From Sphingomonas sp. Ant H11 (GTDB lineage: Bacteria; Pseudomonadota; Alphaproteobacteria; Sphingomonadales; Sphingomonadaceae): DNA of 32,098 nucleotides. The stretch's first letter is position 1. Each line of letters begins with the position of its first letter. The DNA lies in assembly GCF_000797515.1 (NCBI RefSeq), contig NZ_JSBN01000004.1, positions 1-32,098 on the forward strand, read 5' to 3'. A program made the position numbers and the translations under genes. The notes under the pieces were generated by a model. It saw only the letters and a list, made by a program, of their open reading frames with translations. It was not told where the DNA came from and ran no database searches. Shown here piece by piece: positions 17,706 to 26,840 of this stretch.

Positions 17706-17734
17706 TTGACGTTCACGTAAGGGTAAACTATTTG
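17706..17734 (+). promoter_or_regulatory. Candidate promoter of the MerR gene with operator-like ACGT repeats
   Basis: TTGACG (17706-17711) and TATTTG (17729-17734) are separated by 17 bases. Transcription starting seven bases after the -10 box would begin at the ATG itself (17741), so the mRNA would be leaderless. The segment TTGACGTTCACGTAA (17706-17720) carries ACGT twice, six bases apart in register, and resembles from memory the ACGT-containing sites of LiuR-type MerR regulators of acyl-CoA degradation genes. It overlaps the -35 box, which would suit autorepression. Confidence 0.45.
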
Positions 17735-17740
17735 TCGCTC

Positions 17741-18169
17741 ATGCCTAGCGGTCCAGCCTATGCCGTGATCGATCGCCACCCGACGCGCGATCACTTTTCC
17801 ATTTCCGATTTGTCGGCCGAATTCGGCGTAACCGCACGGGCGTTGCGCTTTTACGAGGACGAGGGGCTGATCGCGCCCGAGCGGCGCGGCACCTCGCGCA
17901 TCTACTCGCAGCGCGATCGCGCGCGGCTTGCCTGGATTTTGCGGGGCAAGCGCGTTGGCTTCAGTCTCGGCGAGATTCGCGAAATGATCGACCTGTACGA
18001 CATTGGCGATGGTCGCCAGGTGCAGAAGGCAACCACCATCGCGCGGTGTCGGGAGCGCATGGCGCTGCTCCAGTCGCAAAAACACGATATCGATGCGGCG
18101 ATTACCGAACTTGCCGACTTCGTCACCTTGCTTGAAACCAATGGCGCACAAGGCCGCCTGAAGGACTGA
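17741..18169 (+). CDS. MerR-family transcriptional regulator (LiuR-like)
   Basis: The 142-residue regulator has the MerR winged helix-turn-helix: FSISDLSAEFGVTARALRFYEDEGLIAPERRG, then SRIYSQRDRARLAWILRGKRVGFSLGEIREMIDLY. A coiled-coil dimerisation helix follows (RCRERMALLQSQKHDIDAAITELADFV). The short C-terminus lacks metal-binding cysteines of the MerR or CueR type. The arrangement resembles LiuR-type regulators that control branched-chain amino acid and fatty acid breakdown. The neighbour is consistent: an acyl-CoA dehydrogenase starts 5 bases after its stop. I take the ATG at 17741; the open frame extends upstream but has no homologous residues there. Confidence 0.9.
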   Translation: MPSGPAYAVIDRHPTRDHFSISDLSAEFGVTARALRFYEDEGLIAPERRGTSRIYSQRDRARLAWILRGKRVGFSLGEIREMIDLYDIGDGRQVQKATTIARCRERMALLQSQKHDIDAAITELADFVTLLETNGAQGRLKD

Positions 18170-18174
18170 ACCCC

Positions 18175-19976
18175 ATGCCGAAATATACGCCCCCCGCTCG
18201 CGATGTTCGCTTCGTGCTCGATCATGTGGTCGGCCTTCCGGCTTATGCCGATCTGCCCGGCTTCCAGAATGCAACGCCCGATGTGGTCGATGCCGTGCTG
18301 GACGAGGGCGGCAAGTTCGTCGCGGAGGTGCTGTTCCCGCTCAATCATTCGGGCGATCAGGAAGGCTGCACCCGCCATGACGACGGATCGGTCACCACGC
18401 CCAAGGGTTTCAAGGAAGCCTATGACGCGTTCGTCGAATCGGGCTGGGGCACGCTCAGCGCGCCGGAGGAGTTTGGCGGGCAGGCGATGCCGCACGTCGT
18501 TTCGACCGCGTTTCAGGAATTCATGATCTCCTCCAACATGGCATTCGCCATGTATCCCGGGCTGACGCACGGTGCGATCGCGGCGTTGCTGGTCAAGGCT
18601 CGGACGAGCAGAAGGCTAAGTACGTCCCCAACATGGTCAGCGGCAAATGGGGCGGCACGATGAACCTGACCGAGCCGCAGTGCGGCACTGACCTCGGCCT
18701 GATCCGCACCCGCGCCGAGCCGCAGGGCGATGGTTCCTACGCCATTACTGGCACCAAGATCTTCATCTCGTCGGGCGAGCATGACCTGACCGAGAACATC
18801 ATCCATCTCGTGCTGGCCAAGACGCCGGGCGCGCCGGAAAGCTCGAAGGGCATTTCGCTGTTCGTGGTGCCCAAGTTCATGGTCGAGGACGATGGCAGCC
18901 TCGGCGCGCGCAACGCCGTCACCTGCGGCTCGATCGAGCACAAGATGGGCATCCACGCCAATTCGACGTGCGTGATGAACTATGACGGCGCGATCGGCTG
19001 GCTGGTCGGCGAGGAGATGAAGGGCCTGGCCGCGATGTTCATCATGATGAACGCGGCACGCCTCGGCGTCGGTCTGCAGGGCCTGGCCGTGGCCGAAGTC
19101 GCGTATCAGAACGCGGTGCAATATGCCCAGGATCGTCGTCAGGGTCGCGCGCTGACCGGCCCGAAGGAACCCAGCGAGAAAGCCGATCCGCTGTTCGTCC
19201 ATCCCGACATCCGCCGGATGCTGATGGAAGCCAAGGCGCTGACCGAGGGCTTGCGCGCTTTGTGCCTGTGGGCGGCGCTGCAAGTCGATCTGGAACATGC
19301 CGCCGCTACGGACGAGGAAAAGCAACTCGCCGCCGATCTGGTCGGGCTGCTGACCCCGGTGATCAAGGGCTATGGCACCGACAAGGGCTATGACATCGCG
19401 ACCAATGCGCAGCAAGTTTATGGCGGCCATGGCTACATCGCCGAATGGGGCATGGAGCAATATGTCCGCGATGCGCGCATCGCGATGATCTATGAAGGCA
19501 CCAACGGCGTGCAGGCGATGGACCTGGTCGGCCGCAAGCTCGCCCAGAATGGCGGCCGTGCGGTGCAGGCGTTGTTCAAGGTCGTCACGGATGAAGTAGC
19601 GGCGGGCAAGGCAGATCCAGCAACCGCCGATTTTGCGGCGCGTCTGGAAAAGGCCAATGGCGAGTTGCAGCAGGCAACGCTGTGGTTCCTCCAGAACGGC
19701 ATGAAGAACCCCGACAATGTCGGAGCCGGGGCGCACAGCTACATGCACCTGATGGGCATCGTCGCGCTTGGCCTGATGTGGCTGCGGATGGTGACGGCGG
19801 CGACCAAGCTGAAGGCCGCGGGCGAGGGCGATGCAGCCTTCCTCGATGCCAAGCTGGTGACCGCGCGCTACTTCGCCGAGCGGATCATGCCCGAGGCGGG
19901 TGCGCTGCGCCGCAAGATCGAGGCGGGCGCGGAAGCATTGATGGCGCTGCCGCCGGAGATGTTCGAGGCCGCGTAA
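18175..19976 (+). CDS. Acyl-CoA dehydrogenase (about 600-residue class), frameshifted
   Basis: The enzyme introduces the trans-2 double bond into acyl-CoA using FAD. The protein belongs to the long class with an extra C-terminal domain. The N-terminal part runs from [18 protein letters not shown] to GAIAALLVK. The frame then breaks at GG 18597-18598; adding one G gives [14 protein letters not shown] and 600 residues in total. Later motifs are [16 protein letters not shown] (FAD and substrate binding), [10 protein letters not shown], and [17 protein letters not shown], which holds the usual catalytic Glu. An AAGGA ribosome site precedes the ATG. It follows the MerR regulator directly, probably as its target. 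Substrate chain length cannot be told. Confidence 0.93.
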
Positions 19977-19983
19977 AGGAAGG

Positions 19984-20027
19984 GGGGCGCATCGCGCGCC
20001 CCTCCACCGTGCCGGGGGGCACCGGTG
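19984..20027. terminator. Paired hairpins between convergent acyl-CoA dehydrogenase and SleB genes
   Basis: Two stem-loops lie back to back. The first has stem GGGGCGC (19984-19990) / GCGCCCC (19996-20002) with loop ATCGC. The second has CACCGTGCC (20005-20013) pairing with GGCACCGGTG (20018-20027) apart from one bulged C. They fill the gap between two convergent genes, where transcription from both sides should stop. There is no long T-tract, so efficiency is uncertain. Confidence 0.55.
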
Positions 20028-20050
20028 AATGTCATCGGCCCGGCGACGCG

Positions 20051-21416
20051 TTAGCGCGCTTCGCTACCTCCCGTCGCAACTGGCGGCGGCGTTTTGGTTG
20101 GCGGCGATGATTTTGCCGCAGGCGTTTCCACCTTGCGGCGCACGCCTGCAAGGCCATCGGGGAGTGCCGGAACCGAGCTGCGCGCGGCTGCCGTTTGCGC
20201 GCCCGCGGCGACGGCCGCCGGGGCCTCATTTTCCGGGACGACAGCGACGGCGGTCAGGAAGGTTTGCGCCTTCATGCACTGCGCGGGCAAAGACCGCCGA
20301 AACTCCCGGCAATTCCACAACGCCTTGTCATAGCCATGGGCTTGATCGCGCAGGTAGCTGAACGACATTGCGGCAATTTGCGCGGGTTGCAGCGGCAGCG
20401 CCGTTGGAGTCTTGGTCGGGTCGGTCCAGCCCATCACCTTGCAATAAGGGCGATCTGCGCATGCGCGCGCCGCAAGCTGTGCAAAGCCATCGGGCGACAG
20501 CGTGGCGGGGTCTAGCGTCAGCAGGAAGCTGTTTGCATCCCCCGGCAAAGAGCGGGGGAGTGGGGCGGCGGCTGCGGCTGCGTCAACCGCCACGCCCCCC
20601 TCCGGCGCGACGACGGTGTCGATGCCGCGATGCGCTTCGGAATAGGCGGCGAGCGCGGCGATGATGGGCTCGTCGGCCGAAACATGGCGATTGAACGCAG
20701 GTGGCGTGCCCCACCAGCCGGTCCAGCGGAAAAACAGGTGCGTGTTGACCGCAGCAATCTTGTCCAGGCTCGACTGCCAATACGGCACGACCCAGTTCGT
20801 GTGGTAATGCGTGGCATGGCCGACCGGCCTGAACACGGCACCGTTCAGCGCCGCCATTGCGACCGATCGCGCACGTGCCCATTGGGCATCTGCCCAATGG
20901 TGTCGCACCAACGCTCCGTCGCAGGTGAAGGTGAATTGGCAACCGGTCGGTCGTTCTGACCCCTGGAACACCACGCCGCAGATCGTCTTGGGAAAGGCGG
21001 GGTGGCGAACGCGGTTGATGACGACCTGTGCCACCGCACGCTGCCCGACCGGATCGTCCCCGGCCTCATACAGGACTGCCGCAGCCATACAGTCGATCGC
21101 ACGGGCTTGCTGGGGGGGCGTCGCCGGGCAAACGGAAGGGGCGGGCCGCCGGGTTGGGGCCTTCGACGAACGGGACGCTGGCGTTGAACGCGCGCGCTTC
21201 GTCGGGATCGAGATCCTCGAAGGCGACGGGCTCGACGGGCGGCACCTCGGCTTGCGGCACCACGCGCGTCGGCAGGGGGTGTGCAACGAGGTGCCGGACG
21301 ACCGGCGGGGCAAAATGCACGATCAGTGCGGGTATCAGGATCGCCATTGCGGCGATCAGCAGCACGATCGCGCGCAGCATATGGCCAGGGCGCAAGGGAG
21401 GGAGCATGGAGGTCAA
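20051..21416 (-). CDS. Cell wall hydrolase with SleB-type domain, frameshifted
   Basis: The protein begins with an N-terminal membrane anchor (MLRAIVLLIAAMAILIPALIVHF) and a Pro-rich linker to PGDAP. The reading then switches frame at a run of seven G (21112-21118, plus strand). Removing one base gives a continuous 454-residue protein. The second part carries the SleB / Hydrolase_2 domain: CMAAAVLYEAGDDPVGQRAVAQVVINRVRHPAFPKTICGVVFQG with the catalytic Glu in YEAG, then FTCDGAL and ATHYHTNWVVPYW. Such domains cut peptidoglycan as lytic transglycosylases or amidases. The C-terminal 200 residues are not recognised. The anchor places the enzyme in the periplasm. Confidence 0.87.
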
Positions 21417-21506
21417 AAGCAGCTTTGTTACGGAGGACGTCGGACAGGACCAGCTCCTTTCCGACGATTGCGGGCGGCTTTAGCCTAGTCTGCAGGGAAA
21501 CTGAAA

Positions 21507-21524
21507 CGCCGTCGCGCGACGGCG
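21507..21524 (-). terminator. Perfect 18-base palindrome, terminator-like on the minus strand
   Basis: CGCCGTCGCGCGACGGCG is its own reverse complement. Read on the minus strand it forms a seven-pair GC stem with a GCGC loop followed by TTTCAGTTTCCC. It lies 68 bases after the stop of the small exported protein gene and before the SleB gene, both on the minus strand. This fits a factor-independent terminator; a protein-binding site for the SleB gene is another reading. Confidence 0.5.
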
Positions 21525-21592
21525 CACTATGTCCCGATTCCGGACGCCACCGCGCGCGCCCGGATTCGATCCCATACAGCTCGGTTTAGCTG

Positions 21593-21910
21593 TTATTTGG
21601 GCCAAAGGCCCGTTGCCTCGCACAGATCCCATTGGTCCGCGGCATTGAGGTGGCAGGCTTCGTCGGCTGCGCGGCATTGCTGGAACTTCGTCTGATATTG
21701 GCGGTAACAGCTTTGGGGAGGGGATGCGGAGGCTACGATTGGTGCCATTTGTGGGGCATTGGGGGCGCTGGCAGCGGCCAATACCGCCCGCGGGGCTACG
21801 GCGACAACGCTCGCTGCCGTTGGTGCTTTGTCCCTGCCGCCCGTAGCCACCATCGAATACATCTGGAACAACGCCAGCAGCACGCTGACGAAAATCATTA
21901 TTTTACGCAT
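21593..21910 (-). CDS. Small exported protein with twin C-x10-C pattern
   Basis: This 105-residue protein begins MRKIMIFVSVLLALFQMYSM, a basic start and a hydrophobic helix that is a signal peptide or anchor. An Ala/Pro/Val-rich linker covers residues 27-66. The C-terminal 40 residues hold four cysteines at 68, 79, 86 and 97, spaced C-x10-C, x6, C-x10-C. Between them the residues favour helix (YRQYQTKFQQ, HLNAADQWDL). I infer a helical hairpin closed by two disulfides in the periplasm. I do not recognise the family. It lies 67 bases downstream of cysK on the same strand and is followed by a terminator-like palindrome. Confidence 0.7.
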   Translation of the reverse strand: MRKIMIFVSVLLALFQMYSMVATGGRDKAPTAASVVAVAPRAVLAAASAPNAPQMAPIVASASPPQSCYRQYQTKFQQCRAADEACHLNAADQWDLCEATGLWPK

Positions 21911-21977
21911 GACTGGCCCCCGACGGACCCCCGCCCGTCGGAACGCCTTATACCGCAGAAAAAGGGTTACTGCGACA

Positions 21978-22899
21978 TCAACCTTCGGGCAGGAAGTCGG
22001 GAACCGACAGATAGCGTTCGCCCGTGTCGTAGTTGAAGCCGAGCACGCGTGAGCCTGCGGGAAGCTCGGGCAGTTTCTGCGCGATCGCGGCGAGCGTTGC
22101 ACCCGAGCTGATCCCGACCAGGATTCCTTCCTCGGCGGCGGAGCGACGCGCCATCGCCTTGGCGTCGGCGGCCTCGACCTTGATCGCACCGTCGATCGAT
22201 TGTGTGTGGAGGTTGGCGGGGACGAAGCCCGCGCCGATGCCCTGAATCGGATGCGGCCCGGGCGTACCGCCCGAGATGACGGGCGAGGCTGCGGGCTCGA
22301 CCGCATAGACCTTCAGATTCGGCCATTCCTGCTTCAACCGCTCGGCCACGCCGGTGATGTGGCCGCCAGTGCCGACGCCGGTGATGATGACGTCGATCGG
22401 GGGTATCGCGGAAGTCGTTGAGGATTTCGATCGCGGTGGTGCGGGTGTGGATGTCGATATTGGCAGGGTTTTCGAATTGCTGCGGCATCCAGGCACCCGG
22501 CGTCTGGTCGACGAGTTCGAGGGCACGCTCGATCGCGCCCTTCATGCCCTTTTCGCGCGGGGTCAGATCAAAGGTCGCGCCGTAAGCCAGCATCAGGCGG
22601 CGGCGTTCGAGGCTCATGCTCTCGGGCATGACCAGCACGAGCTTATAGCCCTTGACCGCCGCGACCATCGCCAGGCCGACGCCGGTATTGCCCGAAGTCG
22701 GCTCGATGATCGTGCCGCCGGGCTTCAGATGGCCGTCCTTTTCCGCTGCCTCGATCATGGCGAGCGCGATGCGGTCCTTGATCGACCCGCCCGGATTGGA
22801 GCGTTCGGACTTGATCCACACTTCGGTGCCCGGGAACAGCTTCTGGACGCGGATGTGCGGCGTGTTGCCGATCGTGTCCAGGATGGTGTTGGCTTTCAT
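21978..22899 (-). CDS. cysK: Cysteine synthase (CysK, O-acetylserine sulfhydrylase), frameshifted
   Basis: CysK replaces the acetyl group of O-acetylserine with sulfide using pyridoxal phosphate. The PLP lysine is in NPGGSIKDR (about residue 41), and the substrate loop is [10 protein letters not shown]. After [10 protein letters not shown] the frame changes at a run of five G at 22399-22403 (plus strand). Removing one restores [19 protein letters not shown] and a 306-residue protein, the family's usual length. [12 protein letters not shown] near the C-terminus completes the phosphate-binding region. The start overlaps the stop of the MFS gene by four bases, so the two form an operon. It complements cysD at the other end of the window in the same pathway. 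Confidence 0.94.
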
Positions 22900-24179
22900 G
22901 GCGTGGCCTCCAGTTCGAGATCGCGGGAATCTTGCGGGCTTTTGGGCGGGTCGAAAGTCTTGGCGTTACGGATGCTGGGGAAAAGATAGGTCCACAGGAT
23001 CGTGACTACAATCGCACCACCGCCGCCGACCAGCACCGCGCCGACCGGCCCGAGCGCGGAGGCGAGGAAGCCCGATTCGGCTTCGCCCAGCTCGTTCGAC
23101 GCCGAAATGGTGAGCTGCGACACCGCGCCCACGCGACCGCGCTTGTCGTCGGGGGTGTGCAGCGTGATCAGCGACTGGCGGATATAGACCGAGAACATGT
23201 CGGCTGCCCCCGCGACCGCCAGCGCGATAAGGCTCAGCGCCATGATCTGCGACAGGCCGAACACCACGGTTGCCGTGCCGTAAACCAGCACCGCGCCCAG
23301 CATTTTGGGGCCGACATTGGTCTTGATCGGGCGGAACGAGAAGAACAAGGCGACCACCGACGCGCCGGCGGCGGGGGCGGAGGCGAGCAGGCTCAGCCCT
23401 TGCGGCCCGACCTTCAGGATGTCGTGCGCGTAGATGGGCAGCAAGGCGCTGGTCCCGGCCAGAAACACGGCGAACAGATCGAGCGTGATCGCCCCCAGCA
23501 CGAGCTTGTTCTGGCCGACATAGGCCAGGCCATCGATGATCTGGCGAATCGGGTGCGCCTTGCTTGGCGTGATCGAGCGCGGCACGGGGCCGATCGTGAA
23601 CAGCGCGAGCAGCGCGGTCAGGAACAGCGCGGTCGCCACCGCATACGCCCCCCAGGGGGCGGCAGCATACGCGAAGCCGCCGATCGCCGGTCCGATGATC
23701 GTGCCGATCTGCCACGAGATCGAGCTCAGCGCGATCGCCGTCGGCAGCACTGCGCGCGGCACCAGGTTGGGAGCCAGTGCTCCGAACGCCGGTCCGGCAA
23801 AAGCTCGCCCGACGCCGAGCAACACCGCAATCGAGAACAGCACCGGCAGCGTCATACCCTCGGTATACGTAACGAGCGCCAGCGTCAGCGCGCACAGTGC
23901 CTGCAGCGTCACCGTGCAGCGTGTGATCCAGCGCCGGTCGAATCGGTCGGCGACCCAGCCGGTGATCGGTGTTGTCACGAACAGGGGAATGAACTGCAGC
24001 AGCCCGATCAGCCCGAGCTGTGCGGCGGCACCGGCGGGGGACATCGTCGTGCGGGCGATGGTATAGGTTTGCCAGCCGATGACGATGATCATCGCGTTCT
24101 GCGCGATCGTCATCGAAAAGCGCGCCGCCCAATAAGCGCGGAACTGTGGGATTCGGAGGGGGTGGGGTGCTGCGTCCAT
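22896..24179 (-). CDS. MFS transporter (EntS-like, DUF894-type efflux protein)
   Basis: The product has about twelve hydrophobic segments and 427 residues from the ATG at 24179 ([17 protein letters not shown]). [14 protein letters not shown] between helices 2 and 3 is the MFS signature. [23 protein letters not shown] and [23 protein letters not shown] resemble the enterobactin-exporter EntS / DUF894 branch. Substrate is not known. A longer reading frame begins 25 codons upstream but adds an atypical Ser/Pro/Arg-rich stretch. It overlaps cysK by four bases; a role in exporting cysteine-pathway compounds is possible but is only inference from position. Confidence 0.9.
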   Translation of the reverse strand: MDAAPHPLRIPQFRAYWAARFSMTIAQNAMIIVIGWQTYTIARTTMSPAGAAAQLGLIGLLQFIPLFVTTPITGWVADRFDRRWITRCTVTLQALCALTLALVTYTEGMTLPVLFSIAVLLGVGRAFAGPAFGALAPNLVPRAVLPTAIALSSISWQIGTIIGPAIGGFAYAAAPWGAYAVATALFLTALLALFTIGPVPRSITPSKAHPIRQIIDGLAYVGQNKLVLGAITLDLFAVFLAGTSALLPIYAHDILKVGPQGLSLLASAPAAGASVVALFFSFRPIKTNVGPKMLGAVLVYGTATVVFGLSQIMALSLIALAVAGAADMFSVYIRQSLITLHTPDDKRGRVGAVSQLTISASNELGEAESGFLASALGPVGAVLVGGGGAIVVTILWTYLFPSIRNAKTFDPPKSPQDSRDLELEATP

Positions 24180-24275
24180 CGTATTTGGCCTTAAGCGCTG
24201 CAGCGCGCGCGGGGCAATCGTGGAGTTGCTTGGGGCGAGGAAACTTCTGCTCACCCGAAGGTTTTACGGAGGCGA

Positions 24276-24305
24276 TTGATAAACCCGCCGGATCGCGCCT
24301 ATAGG
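24276..24305 (+). promoter_or_regulatory. Candidate pdhAB promoter
   Basis: TTGATA (24276-24281) and TATAGG (24300-24305) are separated by 18 bases. Transcription would begin near 24312, about 33 bases before the proposed GTG start of pdhA, with a GAGG ribosome site between. The region is the 165-base gap between the divergent MFS and pdhA genes. Confidence 0.5.
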
Positions 24306-24344
24306 CTCGCGTCTCCTCTCCCCAGGTCATGAGGTCTTCCAGAC

Positions 24345-25390
24345 GTGGCAAAAGCTCCCGCCGCCGTAAAGGCACAACCCCCGGTGCCGAACCGCGAGCG
24401 CCTGACGAGCCCAAATTGTACGAGGCCTCGACCGAGGAGCTGCTCGAATTCTACAAGCAGATGCTGATGATCCGCCGCTTCGAAGAGAAAGCGGGCCAGC
24501 TTTATGGCCTCGGTTTCATCGGCGGCTTTTGCCATCTGTATATCGGCCAGGAAGCCGTTGCGGTCGGGCTGCAGTCCGCGCTCGATGGCGAGAAGGACTC
24601 GGTCATCACCGGCTATCGCGACCATGGCCACATGCTCGCCTACGGCATCGACCCCAAGATCATCATGGCCGAATTGACCGGGCGTGGCGCGGGAATCAGC
24701 CGGGGCAAGGGCGGCTCGATGCACATGTTCTCGACCGAGAAGAAGTTTTACGGTGGCCACGGCATCGTCGGCGCGCAGGTCTCGCTCGGCACCGGCCTCG
24801 CCTTTGCGCACAAGTATAACGAGGATGGCGGCGTCGCGGTCGCCTATTTCGGCGACGGCGCTGCGAACCAGGGCCAGGTCTACGAATCGTTCAACATGGC
24901 CGAGCTGTGGAAGCTCCCGATCATCTATGTGATCGAGAACAACCAGTACGCCATGGGCACCAGCGTCAACCGCTCCTCGGCCGAAGACCAGCTGTACAAG
25001 CGCGGCGAGAGCTTCCGCATTCCTGGTATCCAGGTGGACGGCATGGACGTGCTGGCGTGCCGCGGTGCCGCCGAGGAAGCGCTGGCGTGGGTGCGCGCGG
25101 GCAAGGGGCCGATCATCCTGGAGATGAAGACCTATCGCTATCGCGGCCACTCGATGTCCGACCCCGCCAAATACCGCTCGCGCGACGAAGTGCAGGCGGT
25201 GCGCGACAAGTCCGACCCGATCGATCACGTCAAGAAGCTGCTCGATGCGCAGGGCATCAAGGAAGACGCACTGAAGGCGATCGAGCAGGAAATCCGCAAG
25301 ATCGTCAACGAAGCGGCCGACTTCGCCGAACAGACGCCCGAGCCTGAGGCCTCTGAACTGTATACCGACGTGCTGGTGGAAACCTACTAA
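24345..25390 (+). CDS. pdhA: Pyruvate dehydrogenase E1 alpha subunit (PdhA), frameshifted near the N-terminus
   Basis: PdhA and PdhB form the thiamine-dependent E1 of the pyruvate dehydrogenase complex. The core is intact: [20 protein letters not shown], the TPP motif [20 protein letters not shown] to ENN, and [16 protein letters not shown]. The longest open frame starts at ATG 24329, but its first 25 residues (Arg/Ser-rich) are unlike the family. In the other frame a GTG at 24345 gives [19 protein letters not shown], a typical alphaproteobacterial start. The two join as NRERPDEPK if one C is added near 24400-24402. Restored length is 348 residues. GAGG about ten bases upstream serves the GTG. 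Confidence 0.93.
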
Positions 25391-26786
25391 TGGCCGTAGA
25401 AATCAAGATGCCCGCGCTTTCCCCCACGATGGAGGAAGGCACCCTCGCCAAATGGCTGGTCAAGGAAGGCGATGTCGTCAAATCGGGCGACATCATGGCC
25501 GAGATCGAGACCGACAAGGCGACGATGGAATTCGAAGCTGTCGACGAAGGCACGATCGGCAAGATCCTCGTCGCCGAAGGCACCGACAATGTGAAGGTCG
25601 GGACCGTCATTGCCACGTTGTTCGCCGAAGGAGAGGATGCTTCGACTCCGGTCGCCGCGCCGACCGCTCCTGCCGCAGCCCCCACTCCAGCCCAAGTCAC
25701 TGAGGCCGAGGAAACCGGTACGGGCGAGGGCAAGACCACGACGCCCGACCCACTGAAGACCAATGCCGACACGCCCGTGCCGGCCGAGATCCCGGAAGGG
25801 ACCGAGCTGGTCAAGATGACGCTGCGCGAGGCGCTGCGCGATGCGATGGCCGAGGAAATGCGCGCCGATCCGCGCGTGTTCGTGATGGGCGAGGAAGTCG
25901 CGCAATATCAGGGCGCGTATAAGGTTACGCAGGGCCTGCTCGACGAGTTTGGCGACAAGCGCGTGATCGATACGCCGATCACCGAATATGGCTTTGCCGG
26001 CATCGGCACGGGCGCGGCGATGGGCGGTCTGCGCCCGATCGTCGAGTTCATGACCTTCAACTTCGCTATGCAGGCGATCGACCACATCATCAATTCCGCC
26101 GCCAAGACCAACTATATGTCGGGCGGCCAGATGCGCTGCCCGGTGGTGTTCCGTGGTCCCAACGGCGCGGCGAGCCGCGTCGGCGCGCAGCACAGCCAGA
26201 ATTACGGGCCCTGGTATGCGAGCGTGCCTGGCCTGATCGTGATTGCGCCTTATGACGCGGCCGATGCCAAAGGGCTGCTGAAGGCGGCGATCCGCACCGA
26301 AGACCCGGTCGTGTTCCTCGAGAATGAGCTGCTCTACGGCCGCACCTTCGAAGTGCCCAAGCTCGACGATTATGTGCTGCCGATCGGCAAGGCGCGGATC
26401 ATGCGCGAGGGCAAGGACGTGACGATCGTCAGCTACTCGATCGGCGTCGGGCTCGCGCTCGAAGCCGCCGAGACGCTGGCGGGCGAGGGGATCGACGCGA
26501 GGTGATCGACCTGCGCACGCTGCGCCCGCTCGACACCGCGACCGTGCTCAAGAGCCTGAAGAAGACCAACCGCGTCGTGGTGGTCGAAGAAGGCTGGCCG
26601 ACCTGCTCGATCGCGTCGGAAATCTCGGCGGTGTGCATGGAACAGGGTTTCGACGACCTCGATGCCCCGGTGTTGCGCGTGACCAACGAGGACGTGCCGA
26701 TGCCTTATGCGGCGAACCTCGAAAAGCTGATGCTGGTCAGCGCCGACAAGATCGTCGCGGCGGTGAAGTCGGTTCTGTACCGCTAA
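25390..26786 (+). CDS. pdhB: Pyruvate dehydrogenase E1 beta subunit with lipoyl domain (PdhB), frameshifted
   Basis: The N-terminal 80 residues are a lipoyl domain ([15 protein letters not shown], then the lipoylation motif [11 protein letters not shown]). A flexible Ala/Pro/Thr linker follows to about residue 135, and then the E1 beta domain: [65 protein letters not shown]. This fused layout is characteristic of alphaproteobacteria. The frame breaks after EGIDA at about 26497-26500. Adding one C gives [20 protein letters not shown] and 465 residues. The ATG overlaps the pdhA stop by one base. The E2 gene pdhC does not follow; a strong hairpin does. Confidence 0.94.
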
Positions 26787-26796
26787 TCCATCAGGA

Positions 26797-26835
26797 CGGG
26801 GTCGTCTGCGTCGGTTGCCGCCGCAGACGACCCCG
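26797..26835. terminator. Bidirectional terminator-like hairpin between pdhB and the tadG-like gene
   Basis: A perfect 14-pair stem, CGGGGTCGTCTGCG (26797-26810) with CGCAGACGACCCCG (26822-26835), encloses an 11-base loop. It lies ten bases after the pdhB stop and just beyond the stop of the convergent tadG-like gene, so it can end both transcripts. Plus-strand sequence after the stem is only moderately T-rich (TCGCTTATT). Confidence 0.75.
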
Positions 26836-26840
26836 GTCGC

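Noticed and set aside
18513..19748. 411-codon minus-strand frame opposite the acyl-CoA dehydrogenase
   Set aside because: Shadow of a strongly biased plus-strand gene, without conserved motifs or a ribosome site.
22932..24194. 420-codon plus-strand frame opposite the MFS transporter
   Set aside because: Arg/Gln/Asp-rich antisense translation; the minus strand holds a complete twelve-helix transporter.
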